From: CAYRFU01 sp964423525
Lineage (GTDB): Bacteria > Vulcanimicrobiota > Xenobia > Xenobiales > JADMJV01
Direction: 5' to 3'
Length of the DNA stretch: 64,000 bases
NCBI GenBank assembly: GCA_964423525.1
Contig: CAYRFU010000001.1
Coordinates: 1 to 64,000 of the forward strand
Shown here: in pieces, positions 52,529 through 60,853 of the stretch
How positions within the stretch are numbered: the first letter of the stretch is position 1
Layout: each line of letters starts with the position of its first letter
The notes under the pieces: model-generated
Seen by the model: only the letters and a program-made list of their open reading frames with translations
The model's database searches: none
What the model was told of the DNA's origin: nothing
Made by a program: the position numbers and the translations under genes

Positions 52529-52982
52529 AGCTCAAGAAAACGAACTGCTCAACGATGACCTCTACCGCGAGATCATCCTCGAGCACTATGCTCGACCGTC
52601 TCACCGAAAAAAGCTTCCCAACCCGACCCACTGCGAAGAGGGCTTCAACCCCACCTGTGGGGATGAGGTCGAACTCGAGTTGATGATCGAGGATGGGGTC
52701 ATCAAAGATATCGGTTTCGGAGGCCACGGTTGCTCTATCTCGCTTGCCTCCGCCTCGATGCTCACCTGCCTTTTGTGCGGAAAGTCGGTCGATTACGCCC
52801 ACAAACTTTGCTCCTGTTTCAAGGGGCGGATGATGACTCGTGGAGAGCTCGGGGAACCCGAGATGGACATCGAGGATCTAGAAGCTCTCGACGGCGTTCG
52901 CAAGTATCCCGTGCGCATCAAGTGCGCTTTATTAGCCTGGAACACACTCCTCCAGGCTCTACCCAAAGAGACCTGTGCCTAA
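52518..52982 (+). CDS. sufU: Sulfur-transfer protein SufU (zinc-dependent)
   Basis: A 154-aa IscU-like protein. The three Cys of the SufU zinc/sulfur site lie in NPTCGD, GHGCSIS and VRIKCALLAW, and the Gram-positive-type insert follows the second. It accepts persulfide from SufS. The GTG at 52518 with GAGGTG before it is the chosen start; an earlier in-frame start would only cover sufS sequence. Confidence 0.93.
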   Translation: MSYKAQENELLNDDLYREIILEHYARPSHRKKLPNPTHCEEGFNPTCGDEVELELMIEDGVIKDIGFGGHGCSISLASASMLTCLLCGKSVDYAHKLCSCFKGRMMTRGELGEPEMDIEDLEALDGVRKYPVRIKCALLAWNTLLQALPKETCA

Positions 52983-52996
52983 CAGAAAGGAACACC

Positions 52997-53320
52997 ATGG
53001 CTGAAGCAACTCTCCCTAAAGCAGAAGAGATCCGAGAAGCGATCAAAGAGGTGATCGACCCCGAGATCGGTATCAACATCGTCGACCTCGGTTTGATTTA
53101 CGACGTCCTCCCCAACGAAGAAACGGGAGTGGTTGATGTCAATATGACTTTGACCAGCCCTGGCTGCCCGGCTGGCCCTGAGATCAAAAGCGCCGTCTGG
53201 ATCACCGTCAAACGACTGGAAGGGGTCAAAGACTGCGAGGTTCACCTGGTCTGGAAACCTCGTTGGGACCCCAGCGTACACGCCTCCGAAGAAGCCAAGA
53301 TGTTTCTCGGGATCTGGTAG
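52997..53320 (+). CDS. sufT: SufT-like MIP18/DUF59 family protein
   Basis: A 107-aa protein with the DPEIGINIVDLGLIYDV signature and the conserved Cys in TSPGCPAG. Members act late in Fe-S protein maturation (SufT, PaaD, human CIA2). It ends the SUF operon here, as in many Actinobacteria and Firmicutes. AGAAAGGA precedes the ATG. Complete. Confidence 0.93.
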   Translation: MAEATLPKAEEIREAIKEVIDPEIGINIVDLGLIYDVLPNEETGVVDVNMTLTSPGCPAGPEIKSAVWITVKRLEGVKDCEVHLVWKPRWDPSVHASEEAKMFLGIW

Positions 53321-53389
53321 TAGGCAACAATCAGTTAACCTTCCTAGCGGACTGAACCGGTAGATTCTCTCAGAAAGGAGTCATCCTCT

Positions 53390-55636
53390 TTGAGAATCGG
53401 AAACTTCAGGCCGCCCGCCGTCACGCGGGCCTCAAGCCCCGCCAGGACTGATTCCCAGGAAAGGCTGGAAGCGAGTCGGGTCGACCTTCAAGAGGTGTTG
53501 GCTCGCACGACTCGCCAGGCTGCTTCTTGGGCAGAAAAGCTCCAACCAGGGGAGTATATCCCCAACCAAGTCCTGGTCAAGCTCGATGGCGCTGTCACGG
53601 CTCAGGAGCTAGGCCTGCTAGCCGACGACTATCAAGCTAGCATCATTAAGCAGTATCGCATCCCTGAAGCGATGGCCGAGCAGTTCGACGGCAGCCTGGT
53701 CCTGCTGAAGCTTTCTCCCGAGATGACCACTCCTCAAGCGATGGCCGCCCTCTCGATGGACGGCCGGGTCGCTTACGCTGAAGCTAACGACCTACTGCAT
53801 CCGGCCGGTGAGCGCTACCCCAACGACTATCAGGTCAGCCAGTGGAGCCTCAAAAACAGCGGCCAAGACGGAGGCACGCGGGGAGTGGACATCAGCGCTC
53901 CCGAAGCCTGGGCTATCCACGTGGGAGACCGACAAGACGGGCCAGTGGTTGCCATCCTTGACACTGGCATCGACACCGAGCACCCCGATTTGGTCGACAA
54001 CCTCTGGACCAACCCAGACGAAGTCGCAGACGACGGCCTCGATAATGACCAGAACGGCTTGATCGACGACATCCATGGGGCCAACTTTATCGCCTCCACC
54101 GGCGACCCTAGGGACGACAACGGGCACGGCAGCCACGTGGCCGGCATCATTGCCGCCACAGGCAACAACGGCGGCGGTATCACCGGAATCAACTGGGAAG
54201 GCCGAGTCATGGGACTCAAATTTCTCAACTCGGGCCAGGGCGGCTCGGTCGCCGACGCTGTGGAAGCCTTCCTTTACGCCACCGAAAAGGGCGCTCGGGT
54301 CACCAATAGCTCGTGGACAGGCAAGCGCTTCAACCAGGCCCTGGAAGACGTCATGCGCTCTTCCCCTGCCCTCCATATTTGCGCCGCTGGGGATGGAGGC
54401 AACAACAACGATCACGACCCCATCTATCCGGCCAATTTCCGGATGGACAACCTGGTCTCGGTGGCTGCCACGGACCGCAACGACCGCCTCTCTAATAACT
54501 CCAACCGCGGCGGCACTACCGTTCACCTGGCCGCGCCTGGAGTAGAGATCTATTCCACCAGTAACGATGGGGGCTTCGCCACCATGAGCGGGACCTCGAT
54601 GGCTGCCCCCCACGTGACCGGAGTCGCGGCCCTGATCGCAAGCCGTTATCCTGAAGCGAGCAACGCCGACATCAAGACCCGTATCATGCACGGAGTCGAC
54701 CCTCTTGCTCGTTACTCTGACCGCTTGATCTCTGGCGGTCGCCTGAACGCCGCTAAGGCCTTGGAAGAAGACTCCGAAGCGCCAGCCACTCCGCCTGACT
54801 TTGAGGTCGTCAACGCTGACGGCACCTCGGTGGAGTTGGCTTGGACAGCCACAGGCGATGACGGCCACGAGGGCCAAGCCGTTCGCTACGACCTTCGCTA
54901 CTCACCCCTACCGATCGCCACCGGAGCCGAACCTGCTCCCGGGGAGATCGCTTTTGAAGACGCCATTCCGGTAGCCTCTCCTTCCCCCGCTTCTCCTGGT
55001 CGTAACGAATCGGTCCGCCTGGAACTCCCGCCCTCAGGGCAGCAGAGAGATCTCTTCTTCGCCATTCAGGTGGTCGACAACGCTGGCAACCGTTCCGAGC
55101 CGGCTCAAACTTCGGGCCGCCTTCCGGCCACGCCGGTCGTCTTTGAGGACAACTTTGATAGTGACACTTCAGTCTGGCAGCCTACGGGCGACTGGGGGCG
55201 GATCGAGTCGGTGGGTCGCGGATTGGTCTGGTCCGATAGCCCGGACGAAGACTACGGCCCAGACCGAGACGACACGCTAACCTCCCCTCCTATCGACCTC
55301 AAAGACTGGAAGGACGCCAAGCTCCTCTTTGACGCCCGCTTTGACATCGAACAGGGCTACGACGCCTGCCACGTCGAGGTCTATGGACGACGCTGGTGGC
55401 GCACCCGCTGGCGCGAGGTGGCTCGACTTGACGGGGAAGTTGATTGGAAGACCTTCCAGGTCGACCTGTCCGACTACGAGGACCAGGAGGTCAAAGTTCG
55501 TTTTCGCTTCCGTTCCGACTCCACTCGCAACGGCTACGGGGTTGAACTCGACAACGTGGTGATAGCAGGAGAACGGTCAGGTTCGGCGGCGACCGAAATG
55601 GCGGGCCCATTCGCGCCGGGCGACCCGCGTCAATAA
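53390..55636 (+). CDS. Subtilisin-like serine protease (S8) with accessory C-terminal domains
   Basis: A 748-aa protease. Residues 45-140 resemble a fervidolysin-type propeptide; the catalytic triad is Asp about 190 (AILDTGID), His about 246 (GHGSHVAG) and Ser about 403 (SGTSMAAPH). An FN3-like domain (about 465-580) and a jelly-roll or MAM-like domain (about 590-735: FEDNFDSDTSVW) follow. No N-terminal signal peptide is seen; the first 30 residues are polar. AGAAAGGAG lies about 10 nt before the TTG. Its C terminus overlaps a convergent gene by 60 bp. It might be a substrate of the type II system only if the start is wrong. Confidence 0.9.
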   Translation: MRIGNFRPPAVTRASSPARTDSQERLEASRVDLQEVLARTTRQAASWAEKLQPGEYIPNQVLVKLDGAVTAQELGLLADDYQASIIKQYRIPEAMAEQFDGSLVLLKLSPEMTTPQAMAALSMDGRVAYAEANDLLHPAGERYPNDYQVSQWSLKNSGQDGGTRGVDISAPEAWAIHVGDRQDGPVVAILDTGIDTEHPDLVDNLWTNPDEVADDGLDNDQNGLIDDIHGANFIASTGDPRDDNGHGSHVAGIIAATGNNGGGITGINWEGRVMGLKFLNSGQGGSVADAVEAFLYATEKGARVTNSSWTGKRFNQALEDVMRSSPALHICAAGDGGNNNDHDPIYPANFRMDNLVSVAATDRNDRLSNNSNRGGTTVHLAAPGVEIYSTSNDGGFATMSGTSMAAPHVTGVAALIASRYPEASNADIKTRIMHGVDPLARYSDRLISGGRLNAAKALEEDSEAPATPPDFEVVNADGTSVELAWTATGDDGHEGQAVRYDLRYSPLPIATGAEPAPGEIAFEDAIPVASPSPASPGRNESVRLELPPSGQQRDLFFAIQVVDNAGNRSEPAQTSGRLPATPVVFEDNFDSDTSVWQPTGDWGRIESVGRGLVWSDSPDEDYGPDRDDTLTSPPIDLKDWKDAKLLFDARFDIEQGYDACHVEVYGRRWWRTRWREVARLDGEVDWKTFQVDLSDYEDQEVKVRFRFRSDSTRNGYGVELDNVVIAGERSGSAATEMAGPFAPGDPRQ

Positions 55637-56410
55637 GGGCCTTTCTAAGACCGAGTAGGCTTCTTCAAAGAGTTCAAGAGCGAGTTGAAACCAGTGACTT
55701 CGTTCACCCAACCACCAGTTGAGATCGCGCGCCAGCGCTACGGCTGCTCCTGGTGAGCCGACTTTGATAGCCGAGCGACCTGCCTCTCGCACTTTGTCGT
55801 AGTCTCGTCCCTCGATCAAAAGTCTGCGAAATTCGTAGTGCATCAAACTAAGGGGAGCGGGCTCCTCCGGGGTGACCAGACCGAGCTGGTCGGCGGTCCA
55901 ATAGCTGGCCAAAGACCGCCTCTTCTCGACGAGAGCTTCTTGCTCACCCCCTCCGCCCTGCCACCCTAGCTCACTCAAAACAGCCGAGGGCTGACCCGTC
56001 TCGTCCGAGAGCCATCCAAAAAAACTCTTCAAGCTATCGGCAACCACGCCACAGTGGTGAGGTTCCTCCACCGACAGTCGAGCCACAAAGAGCTCTTCCC
56101 CTTGATACACTTCGGGGTCATCGGCGACGAAGCCAAAGTAATGGGGTTGGGCCCCCGAACGAACCGCGAAAGGGAAAAATTCTGGCGGCATTTGCGGCGA
56201 CCGCATCGAAACCGGCGAGCCACCCACGAAGGGGAAAAGCGGTCCCCCTAGCTCCAGCCCGAAGGAAGCGAAGGCCAGGTGAGGAGCTTTAGGATTCGCC
56301 TTAATGGCCGCGTCGAGCAACTCCCCCATACATGTAGGGACTTGAAAGCCAAAGGCTTCGGCGAGGTTCTTTAAAGACGGCTCTAGCTCCATTCTTAAGA
56401 ACTTCGACAC
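55577..56410 (-). CDS. Uncharacterised protein (277 aa)
   Basis: A soluble 277-aa protein. Residues 45-120 have SUKH/SMI1-KNR4-like character (PPEFFPFAVRSGAQPHYFGFVADDPE), but I am not certain of that. The rest is helical with a Trp-rich end (ALARDLNWWLGERSHWFQLAL). The GTG at 56410 is used; ATG 56392 is an alternative. The last 60 bp overlap the subtilase gene on the other strand. Confidence 0.6.
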   Translation of the reverse strand: MSKFLRMELEPSLKNLAEAFGFQVPTCMGELLDAAIKANPKAPHLAFASFGLELGGPLFPFVGGSPVSMRSPQMPPEFFPFAVRSGAQPHYFGFVADDPEVYQGEELFVARLSVEEPHHCGVVADSLKSFFGWLSDETGQPSAVLSELGWQGGGGEQEALVEKRRSLASYWTADQLGLVTPEEPAPLSLMHYEFRRLLIEGRDYDKVREAGRSAIKVGSPGAAVALARDLNWWLGERSHWFQLALELFEEAYSVLERPLLTRVARREWARHFGRRRT

Positions 56411-56433
56411 CCACCCCGGTAGCGCCTGTGCGT

Positions 56434-56868
56434 TCAGCGGCCGGTCGAACCGAAGCCTCCGCGCCGAGTAGCCGCGATGGACCCGAGTTCGACCGTTACA
56501 GAAGGCACCTGCGCCAGCGTCATCTGCGCGACCCTGTCTCCCACCTCGATCTCGTAGTCGTGACCGGAGAGATTGTGGATCAAAACGTGGAGGTTCTGCC
56601 GATAAAGGTGATCGATGGTGCCAGGGTGGGCGACGATGCCACGCTTAGCCAGCCCGCTCCGACCGCGAATCTGGGCCTCCCAACCGGCTTCCAACTGCAT
56701 TCCGAAGCCCATATCCACGGCCGCTGTTTGCCAGGCCGGAATGGTTGTAGCTATCGGGCTATAAAGATCGAAACAGGCATCCGTTGGATTGGCTTTATGG
56801 GGAGCTTTGGCCTGATCGTGGCGCAACTCCACTCGGAGGGTGGTTTGAGGTTTCGTCAGAGTATCCAT
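56434..56868 (-). CDS. dut: dUTP diphosphatase (dUTPase)
   Basis: A 144-aa trimeric dUTPase hydrolysing dUTP to dUMP and PPi. All five motifs are recognisable, including ACFDLYSP, RGRSGLAKRGI, GTIDHLYRQNL and the C-terminal P-loop-like GGFGSTGR. The start overlaps the end of the upstream 157-aa gene by 13 bp. Complete. Confidence 0.96.
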   Translation of the reverse strand: MDTLTKPQTTLRVELRHDQAKAPHKANPTDACFDLYSPIATTIPAWQTAAVDMGFGMQLEAGWEAQIRGRSGLAKRGIVAHPGTIDHLYRQNLHVLIHNLSGHDYEIEVGDRVAQMTLAQVPSVTVELGSIAATRRGGFGSTGR

Positions 56869-57329
56869 GGGTCTCTTCTTGAAGATTTCTCATCGAAACT
56901 CCCCTCGAACGGGCTATTCTCCAACCAACGCTCCAGTTCAGCCGTCAAATCCTCGTCGTGCCAGGGGGGGAGGTCTTCCTCAAGCAGACCGTCCAGAATC
57001 TCCTCAGTTCCCAAAAACAGCTCATGGAGGTCCTCCGGAGACCAGCTTTCCACCCGCCTCCGAACCGACTCTTCCAAATCCAGAGCCAGCAGCCCCTCAC
57101 GCACCGTGTTGGCCAAGTTTCGCGCTACCACCAGATTCGCCTGAGCCGAGAGTCCGAGGAGTCCTGGATAACACTGCTCGAGCCCCCAGGCTGCCGGGCA
57201 GCTCAAATGGTCGTAGCACTTCAAATGGCGATAACCGAGACGACCCAAGCTATGCAATTCAACTTCTGACATTGTGCTCACCGGTGGCGCTTCCTGACTG
57301 GCCTTCAATCTCTTTCTGACTTTTTTCAT
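56856..57329 (-). CDS. Uncharacterised protein (157 aa)
   Basis: A 157-aa helical, acidic protein. Cys residues cluster near 38-55 (CYDHLSCPAAWGLEQC), and the C-terminal half is charged. No domain recognised. It lies upstream of dut with a 13-bp overlap, so the two are probably cotranscribed. Confidence 0.55.
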   Translation of the reverse strand: MKKVRKRLKASQEAPPVSTMSEVELHSLGRLGYRHLKCYDHLSCPAAWGLEQCYPGLLGLSAQANLVVARNLANTVREGLLALDLEESVRRRVESWSPEDLHELFLGTEEILDGLLEEDLPPWHDEDLTAELERWLENSPFEGSFDEKSSRRDPWIL

Positions 57330-57367
57330 TCCTGCAAAGTAGCCTGTCCAGGCAAGAGGAGAGAACT

Positions 57368-57844
57368 ATGAAACCTGATGTAACTCGCATCTATCTCCAA
57401 CGGGGCCAGGAAGCTCCCGGAGGATTGGCTGGCGGCGCCTCGCGCTCCACTAGCTTTGTCGGCCAGAGCGAAGCTGGAGAGCATGGTCAGCAGAGGATGA
57501 CCGAGGTGGTCACCGACCCCTTCCAGGACCGGGTCATTTTTAGTGACCAAGATGATCACCCCGACCTGCAACTCGAGAGGAGCACCGATGATTGTCTCGT
57601 GATCACGAACTCAGACGGCGACGGTTTCGCCACCTCTCATCAGGTTAGCGATGTTCCTTTGACCCACAACTTTTCGCTCCCGCCCGGAGTTTCCCAGTTG
57701 ACTCTAACAGCCTCCGACCGAGTGGAGGGGGCCGTTCTGCTGGGCCTCGGCCAGGATGAGCCGGAACTGGCCATCTTCGAAGGAACGGTTCAGCCGGTAG
57801 CGCTGCTCCCTGAGCCTGAGCCTCCCCGAGGTCCGTTCCTGTAG
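57368..57844 (+). CDS. Uncharacterised protein (158 aa)
   Basis: A 158-aa acidic protein with a Gly/Ser-rich N-terminal region and beta-rich middle (LTHNFSLPPGVSQLTLTASD), ending in a Pro-rich tail. No transmembrane segment or known motif. AGAGGAGAG precedes the ATG. It lies 7 bp before the MFS transporter and is likely cotranscribed. Confidence 0.55.
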   Translation: MKPDVTRIYLQRGQEAPGGLAGGASRSTSFVGQSEAGEHGQQRMTEVVTDPFQDRVIFSDQDDHPDLQLERSTDDCLVITNSDGDGFATSHQVSDVPLTHNFSLPPGVSQLTLTASDRVEGAVLLGLGQDEPELAIFEGTVQPVALLPEPEPPRGPFL

Positions 57845-57851
57845 GAGGATT

Positions 57852-59072
57852 GTGAGCCGCATCCCGTATCTGGGGGTTTTACGCACAAACTCGAAGTTTC
57901 GCCGCCTCTGGTTAGGCCAGGTGGTGAGCCAGTTGGGGGATTGGTTCAACTCCATAGCTCTTTACACCCTGGTGCTGAAACTGACCGGCTCTGGAGAAGC
58001 CCTGGGCTTGCTGGTGGCAGCCCAATTTCTACCCGCTACCGTGACCGGTTTTTTTTCAGGACCGCTGCTCGACCGGTTTAGTCGAAAACGGCTGATGCTG
58101 GTGTCGGACCTGCTACGGGCCGTTCTCGTGTTGGGCTTTCTCTGGGTGGACCGCCCTGACAGGATCGCCTGGCTCTACGCTATCACCGTACTCATGGTGA
58201 TCTGTCAGGGGTTCTTCGAACCGGCTCGCTCGGCCATCTTGCCCGATGTTGTCAGTCGGGAAGAGATGGTTCCCGCCAACGCCATCGCCGGGGCTACCTG
58301 GTCGACGATGTTGGCTCTCGGGGCTGCTCTTGGCGGCCTGGTATCAGGCCTTCTCGGCCTGACCTGGGGATTTATCCTCAACTCCATCTCCTTTCTGGCC
58401 TCGGCTGGCCTGATCGCCAGCCTGGACGTAACCGAGCGCGGACTTTCCACCAAGCGAACTGGCTGGAAGGAAGGATTTGTCTACCTCTGGCGGCATCGCG
58501 AAGTGGCCGTCTATGCCGGTTCCAAGGCGTGTTGGGGCCTGGGCGGGGGAATCGCACTGGTTTTGACCTTCTATGGCGAATCCGTCTTTCCGATGGGGCT
58601 GGACGGGGCCATCAGTATCGGCCTGTTCTATGCCGCGAGAGGGGTGGGGGCTGGCTTTGGCCCCTTTCTTGCCTACGGCGTTGGAGGCACCTCTACCGCC
58701 TTCTTACGACGCGCCCTCGTGCCGGGATTTTTGCTGGGCGCTTGCGGCTATTCCCTCTTGGGTTACACCGATTCTTTCCTTCTCGCGCTTGGATGCGTCG
58801 TGCTGGCTCATCTTGGTGGCGCCACCCAGTGGGTCTTTAGCACGAGCTTGCTCCAACTCACTTTACCTGATCACATTCGGGGACGGATTTTCTCTCTTGA
58901 ATACGCCACTCTGACTCTGACGATTTCTATCTCGAGCGTCCTGGTCGGCAAAGCCCAAGACCTGGGTTGGTCCGCTCCCGAACTCGCGCAAACGATGGGC
59001 TTGAGCTTCTTGACTGGGGCCTTCTTGATGACCCTTGGGCTCCTCTTGACTCGTCCCTGTTCTGGCAAATGA
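57852..59072 (+). CDS. MFS transporter (DHA3 / MFS_3 type)
   Basis: A 406-aa transporter with about twelve spans. The loop 2-3 motif reads GPLLDRFSRKRLMLVSD. Family members export drugs, siderophores (such as EntS) or macrolides (MefA). GTG with AGGAGGA upstream. The gene precedes the tRNA on the opposite strand. No substrate can be given. Confidence 0.88.
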   Translation: MSRIPYLGVLRTNSKFRRLWLGQVVSQLGDWFNSIALYTLVLKLTGSGEALGLLVAAQFLPATVTGFFSGPLLDRFSRKRLMLVSDLLRAVLVLGFLWVDRPDRIAWLYAITVLMVICQGFFEPARSAILPDVVSREEMVPANAIAGATWSTMLALGAALGGLVSGLLGLTWGFILNSISFLASAGLIASLDVTERGLSTKRTGWKEGFVYLWRHREVAVYAGSKACWGLGGGIALVLTFYGESVFPMGLDGAISIGLFYAARGVGAGFGPFLAYGVGGTSTAFLRRALVPGFLLGACGYSLLGYTDSFLLALGCVVLAHLGGATQWVFSTSLLQLTLPDHIRGRIFSLEYATLTLTISISSVLVGKAQDLGWSAPELAQTMGLSFLTGAFLMTLGLLLTRPCSGK

Positions 59073-59106
59073 CCTAAAAGCCCACACCAGAAGGCATCAA
59101 GAGACG

Positions 59107-59178
59107 TGCGCCGTCAGGGATTCGAACCCCGGACCGGCCGATTAAGAGTCGGCTACTCTACCACTGAGCTAACGGCCC
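59107..59178 (-). tRNA. tRNA-Lys (CUU anticodon)
   Basis: A 72-nt cloverleaf on the minus strand: D-arm with AGTGGTA loop, anticodon stem GCCGA/TCGGC with loop CTCTTAA (anticodon plus positions 59144-59146), and T-arm with TTCGAAT. CCA is not encoded. The acceptor stem has one mismatch (G2 opposite G71). A promoter-like TTGACT and TAATCT lie just upstream. Confidence 0.93.
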
Positions 59179-59190
59179 TCAACAAGCGCA

Positions 59191-59220
59191 AGATTACCAT
59201 GTCGAAAACTTTACAGTCAA
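59191..59220 (-). promoter_or_regulatory. Promoter of the tRNA-Lys gene
   Basis: On the minus strand, TTGACT (rc of 59215-59220), 18-nt spacer, TAATCT (rc of 59191-59196), ending 12 nt before the 5' end of the tRNA. Confidence 0.45.
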
Positions 59221-59273
59221 GAGAAGAGCGCCACAAAGTTAGCGACTTCAGCAGGAACGCCTGAGCCGTGCTG

Positions 59274-59293
59274 GAACTTTGAAGGAAGTTCAA
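59274..59293. promoter_or_regulatory. Nested inverted repeats, candidate operator of the HTH gene
   Basis: GAACTT-N6-AAGTTC (59274-59291) and, sharing it, TTGAA-N5-TTCAA (59279-59293), 20 to 40 bases before the GTG of the HTH gene. An autoregulatory site is plausible. Confidence 0.4.
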
Positions 59294-59312
59294 GAATTTA
59301 GGGGGTTCTCCC

Positions 59313-59924
59313 GTGGGTCTCGCTGACACCCAAAGCCAATCCAACCGTCCACTTTCCATCCGGGCTTTCGCTGACCTGGCCAGTACCAGTCCGCGCCGCA
59401 TCCGAAGACTGATCAGACAAGGTCGTCTCCGAACGATTCCCACTCAGTCAGGAGAAGTCCGAATCCCTGAATCCGAACTCGAAAGGCTTGACGGCGATAA
59501 AAGAAACCGTCTCCTAAAGCAGTCGATGGAGATGCAGGCCATCCATACGAGTGTTGAGTTCGACGATGACGACGACGAAGAGACAGCTCTTTCGGGACCG
59601 ATCGTGCCTCTCCAAAGACACGAAGCGGCTATGGTTCGCCTCGGTTACCTTGAATCCGAACTCGCTACCACCAGGAAACTTCTCAACGACTCAACCAGTC
59701 GCGAAAACGACCTCAAACAACGAGCCGAAGATGCCGAGCAAGATGCCGTCTCCGCCACCGTTCGTGCCGTTGAGGCTGAACACAACCTGGAAGAGATGAG
59801 AACCCAAGTGATCGACTCCACCTTCCGGGCGATGGAACTCGAGCACGAGGTCAAAGAACTGAGAGAACGCCTGATGGAACCCTGGTGGAAGAAACTCTTC
59901 GCCACCAAGAAGTCCGAAGACTAA
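59313..59924 (+). CDS. Helix-turn-helix protein with long coiled coil
   Basis: A 203-aa protein. Residues 14-58 form a MerR/excisionase-type winged HTH (SIRAFADLASTSPRRIRRLIRQG, then a Gly-Arg-Leu-Arg segment and IPESELERL). An acidic run (FDDDDDEE) follows at about 85, then a coiled coil (about 105-190). GTG with AGGGGG. DNA binding with multimer formation is likely; nested inverted repeats upstream could be its own site. Function unknown. Confidence 0.72.
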   Translation: MGLADTQSQSNRPLSIRAFADLASTSPRRIRRLIRQGRLRTIPTQSGEVRIPESELERLDGDKRNRLLKQSMEMQAIHTSVEFDDDDDEETALSGPIVPLQRHEAAMVRLGYLESELATTRKLLNDSTSRENDLKQRAEDAEQDAVSATVRAVEAEHNLEEMRTQVIDSTFRAMELEHEVKELRERLMEPWWKKLFATKKSED

Positions 59925-59953
59925 AAAAAGCCGCTCGTCGAGCGGCTTTTTTC
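59923..59953. terminator. Bidirectional terminator
   Basis: Stem GCCGCT/AGCGGC with loop CGTCG, flanked by A7 on the left and T6 on the right. It serves the HTH gene (plus) and the YbjN-like gene (minus) that converge here. Confidence 0.9.
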
Positions 59954-59967
59954 AATCAGTGGAGAGG

Positions 59968-60444
59968 TTAACTGAGAGAAACCGATTCCGACTCTTCCTG
60001 GGAGCGAAGACGATCAATAGCCCGTTGACCACCCCATTTTTCTACGATTAAGTCGTCGTATTCATCCGCGATAAGGACCACCGAACTCACAGACGTCTTC
60101 AACTCCGGTTGGTCGCAGGTTGAGCCGACGATGGTGTGCTCGAAGAACACATCTCCATCTTCATCAACCCCGAAGGCGCCGAAAGTCATACGGTCATTTT
60201 CGCGCAACAGAAAGTGCATCAAGTCGGCTGTCAGTTCTGCTCCGGTGACAACGTAGGCCCGAGTCGAAATGACTGAGTCATCCTCTCCCATCGGGTAGAT
60301 AGCCGTCTGCGCAAAAGCCGAGCCTACGCGAACGCCAAATTCAGGAACCTCCATACGCTTGCCAACGAAGTCGGTAAACATTTCCTGCATCCAGGGAAGA
60401 ATCTTCTTGTAGCACTCTTCCTGTGCTGGTGAATCAAACTTCAT
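59968..60444 (-). CDS. YbjN / T3SS-chaperone-like fold protein
   Basis: A 158-aa soluble protein with the YbjN-type alpha/beta layout: GSAFAQTAIYPMGEDDSVISTRAYVVTGAEL and LLRENDRMTFGAFGVDEDGDVFFEHTIVG, as in cyanobacterial and actinobacterial YbjN-domain proteins. CGGAGGT lies before the ATG. The function of the family is poorly known. It has its own promoter-like region upstream and ends at the terminator. Confidence 0.75.
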   Translation of the reverse strand: MKFDSPAQEECYKKILPWMQEMFTDFVGKRMEVPEFGVRVGSAFAQTAIYPMGEDDSVISTRAYVVTGAELTADLMHFLLRENDRMTFGAFGVDEDGDVFFEHTIVGSTCDQPELKTSVSSVVLIADEYDDLIVEKWGGQRAIDRLRSQEESESVSLS

Positions 60445-60853
60445 AAGCTCGGACCTCCGTAGTAACAGTTCGGCGCAAGATTACACGCATCCCCCCCCGC
60501 CTCCTCTCAACTCGCTGGTTTCTCCCGTTCTGTATCCGAACGGATGCCACACTCAAAGATGAAAAAAGGAGAGCCCCCCAAAACCAGGGGGGCCCTTTTC
60601 AAAGGAGGAATGGGTTTGGCTTTCGCCCAGATGATGCTTGAATTATTTTAACAATTATATTGAATTCTGTAAACCAGAAAGTCTGTTCTCTTCGTCGCTT
60701 CGCCTCGACTCGGCTCCACAGGGAGCGGAGGCACAGAGCCGGAAAACTCAGCCATGGCCTTCGATCGATCCATCGCGCTGAGAGATAGCATCAGCATAGA
60801 CTATTACCCCGGACCGAGACTTGGCGCAGCCTCGCTCCTCTATCGAAATAACG
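60445..60853. other. Intergenic region with a terminator and AT-rich block
   Basis: A 409-bp stretch without an ORF of convincing quality. It contains the minus-strand promoter of the YbjN gene (TTGAGA at rc 60505-60510, TGTAAT at rc 60480-60485), a strong hairpin at 60562-60600, and an AT-rich block about 60640-60680 with TATAAT on the minus strand. A 13-codon frame starts at 60609 on the plus strand after AAAGGAGG, but the spacing is too short for a normal start. Confidence 0.5.
60562..60600. terminator. Strong terminator-like hairpin without an adjacent coding gene
   Basis: Stem GCCCCCC/GGGGGGC with loop AAAACCA, A6 on the left and T4 on the right. On the minus strand the U-tract is better. 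No gene ends here, so it may close a small minus-strand RNA starting near the AT-rich block. Confidence 0.75.

Noticed and set aside
53792..54877. 361-codon minus-strand frame opposite the subtilase
   Set aside because: It covers the catalytic domain codons in antisense, and its Val/Gly/Asp-rich composition is a usual shadow pattern.
60609..60650. 13-codon leader peptide after AAAGGAGG
   Set aside because: The ribosome site is only about two bases from the ATG, and the following gene is over 200 bp away.
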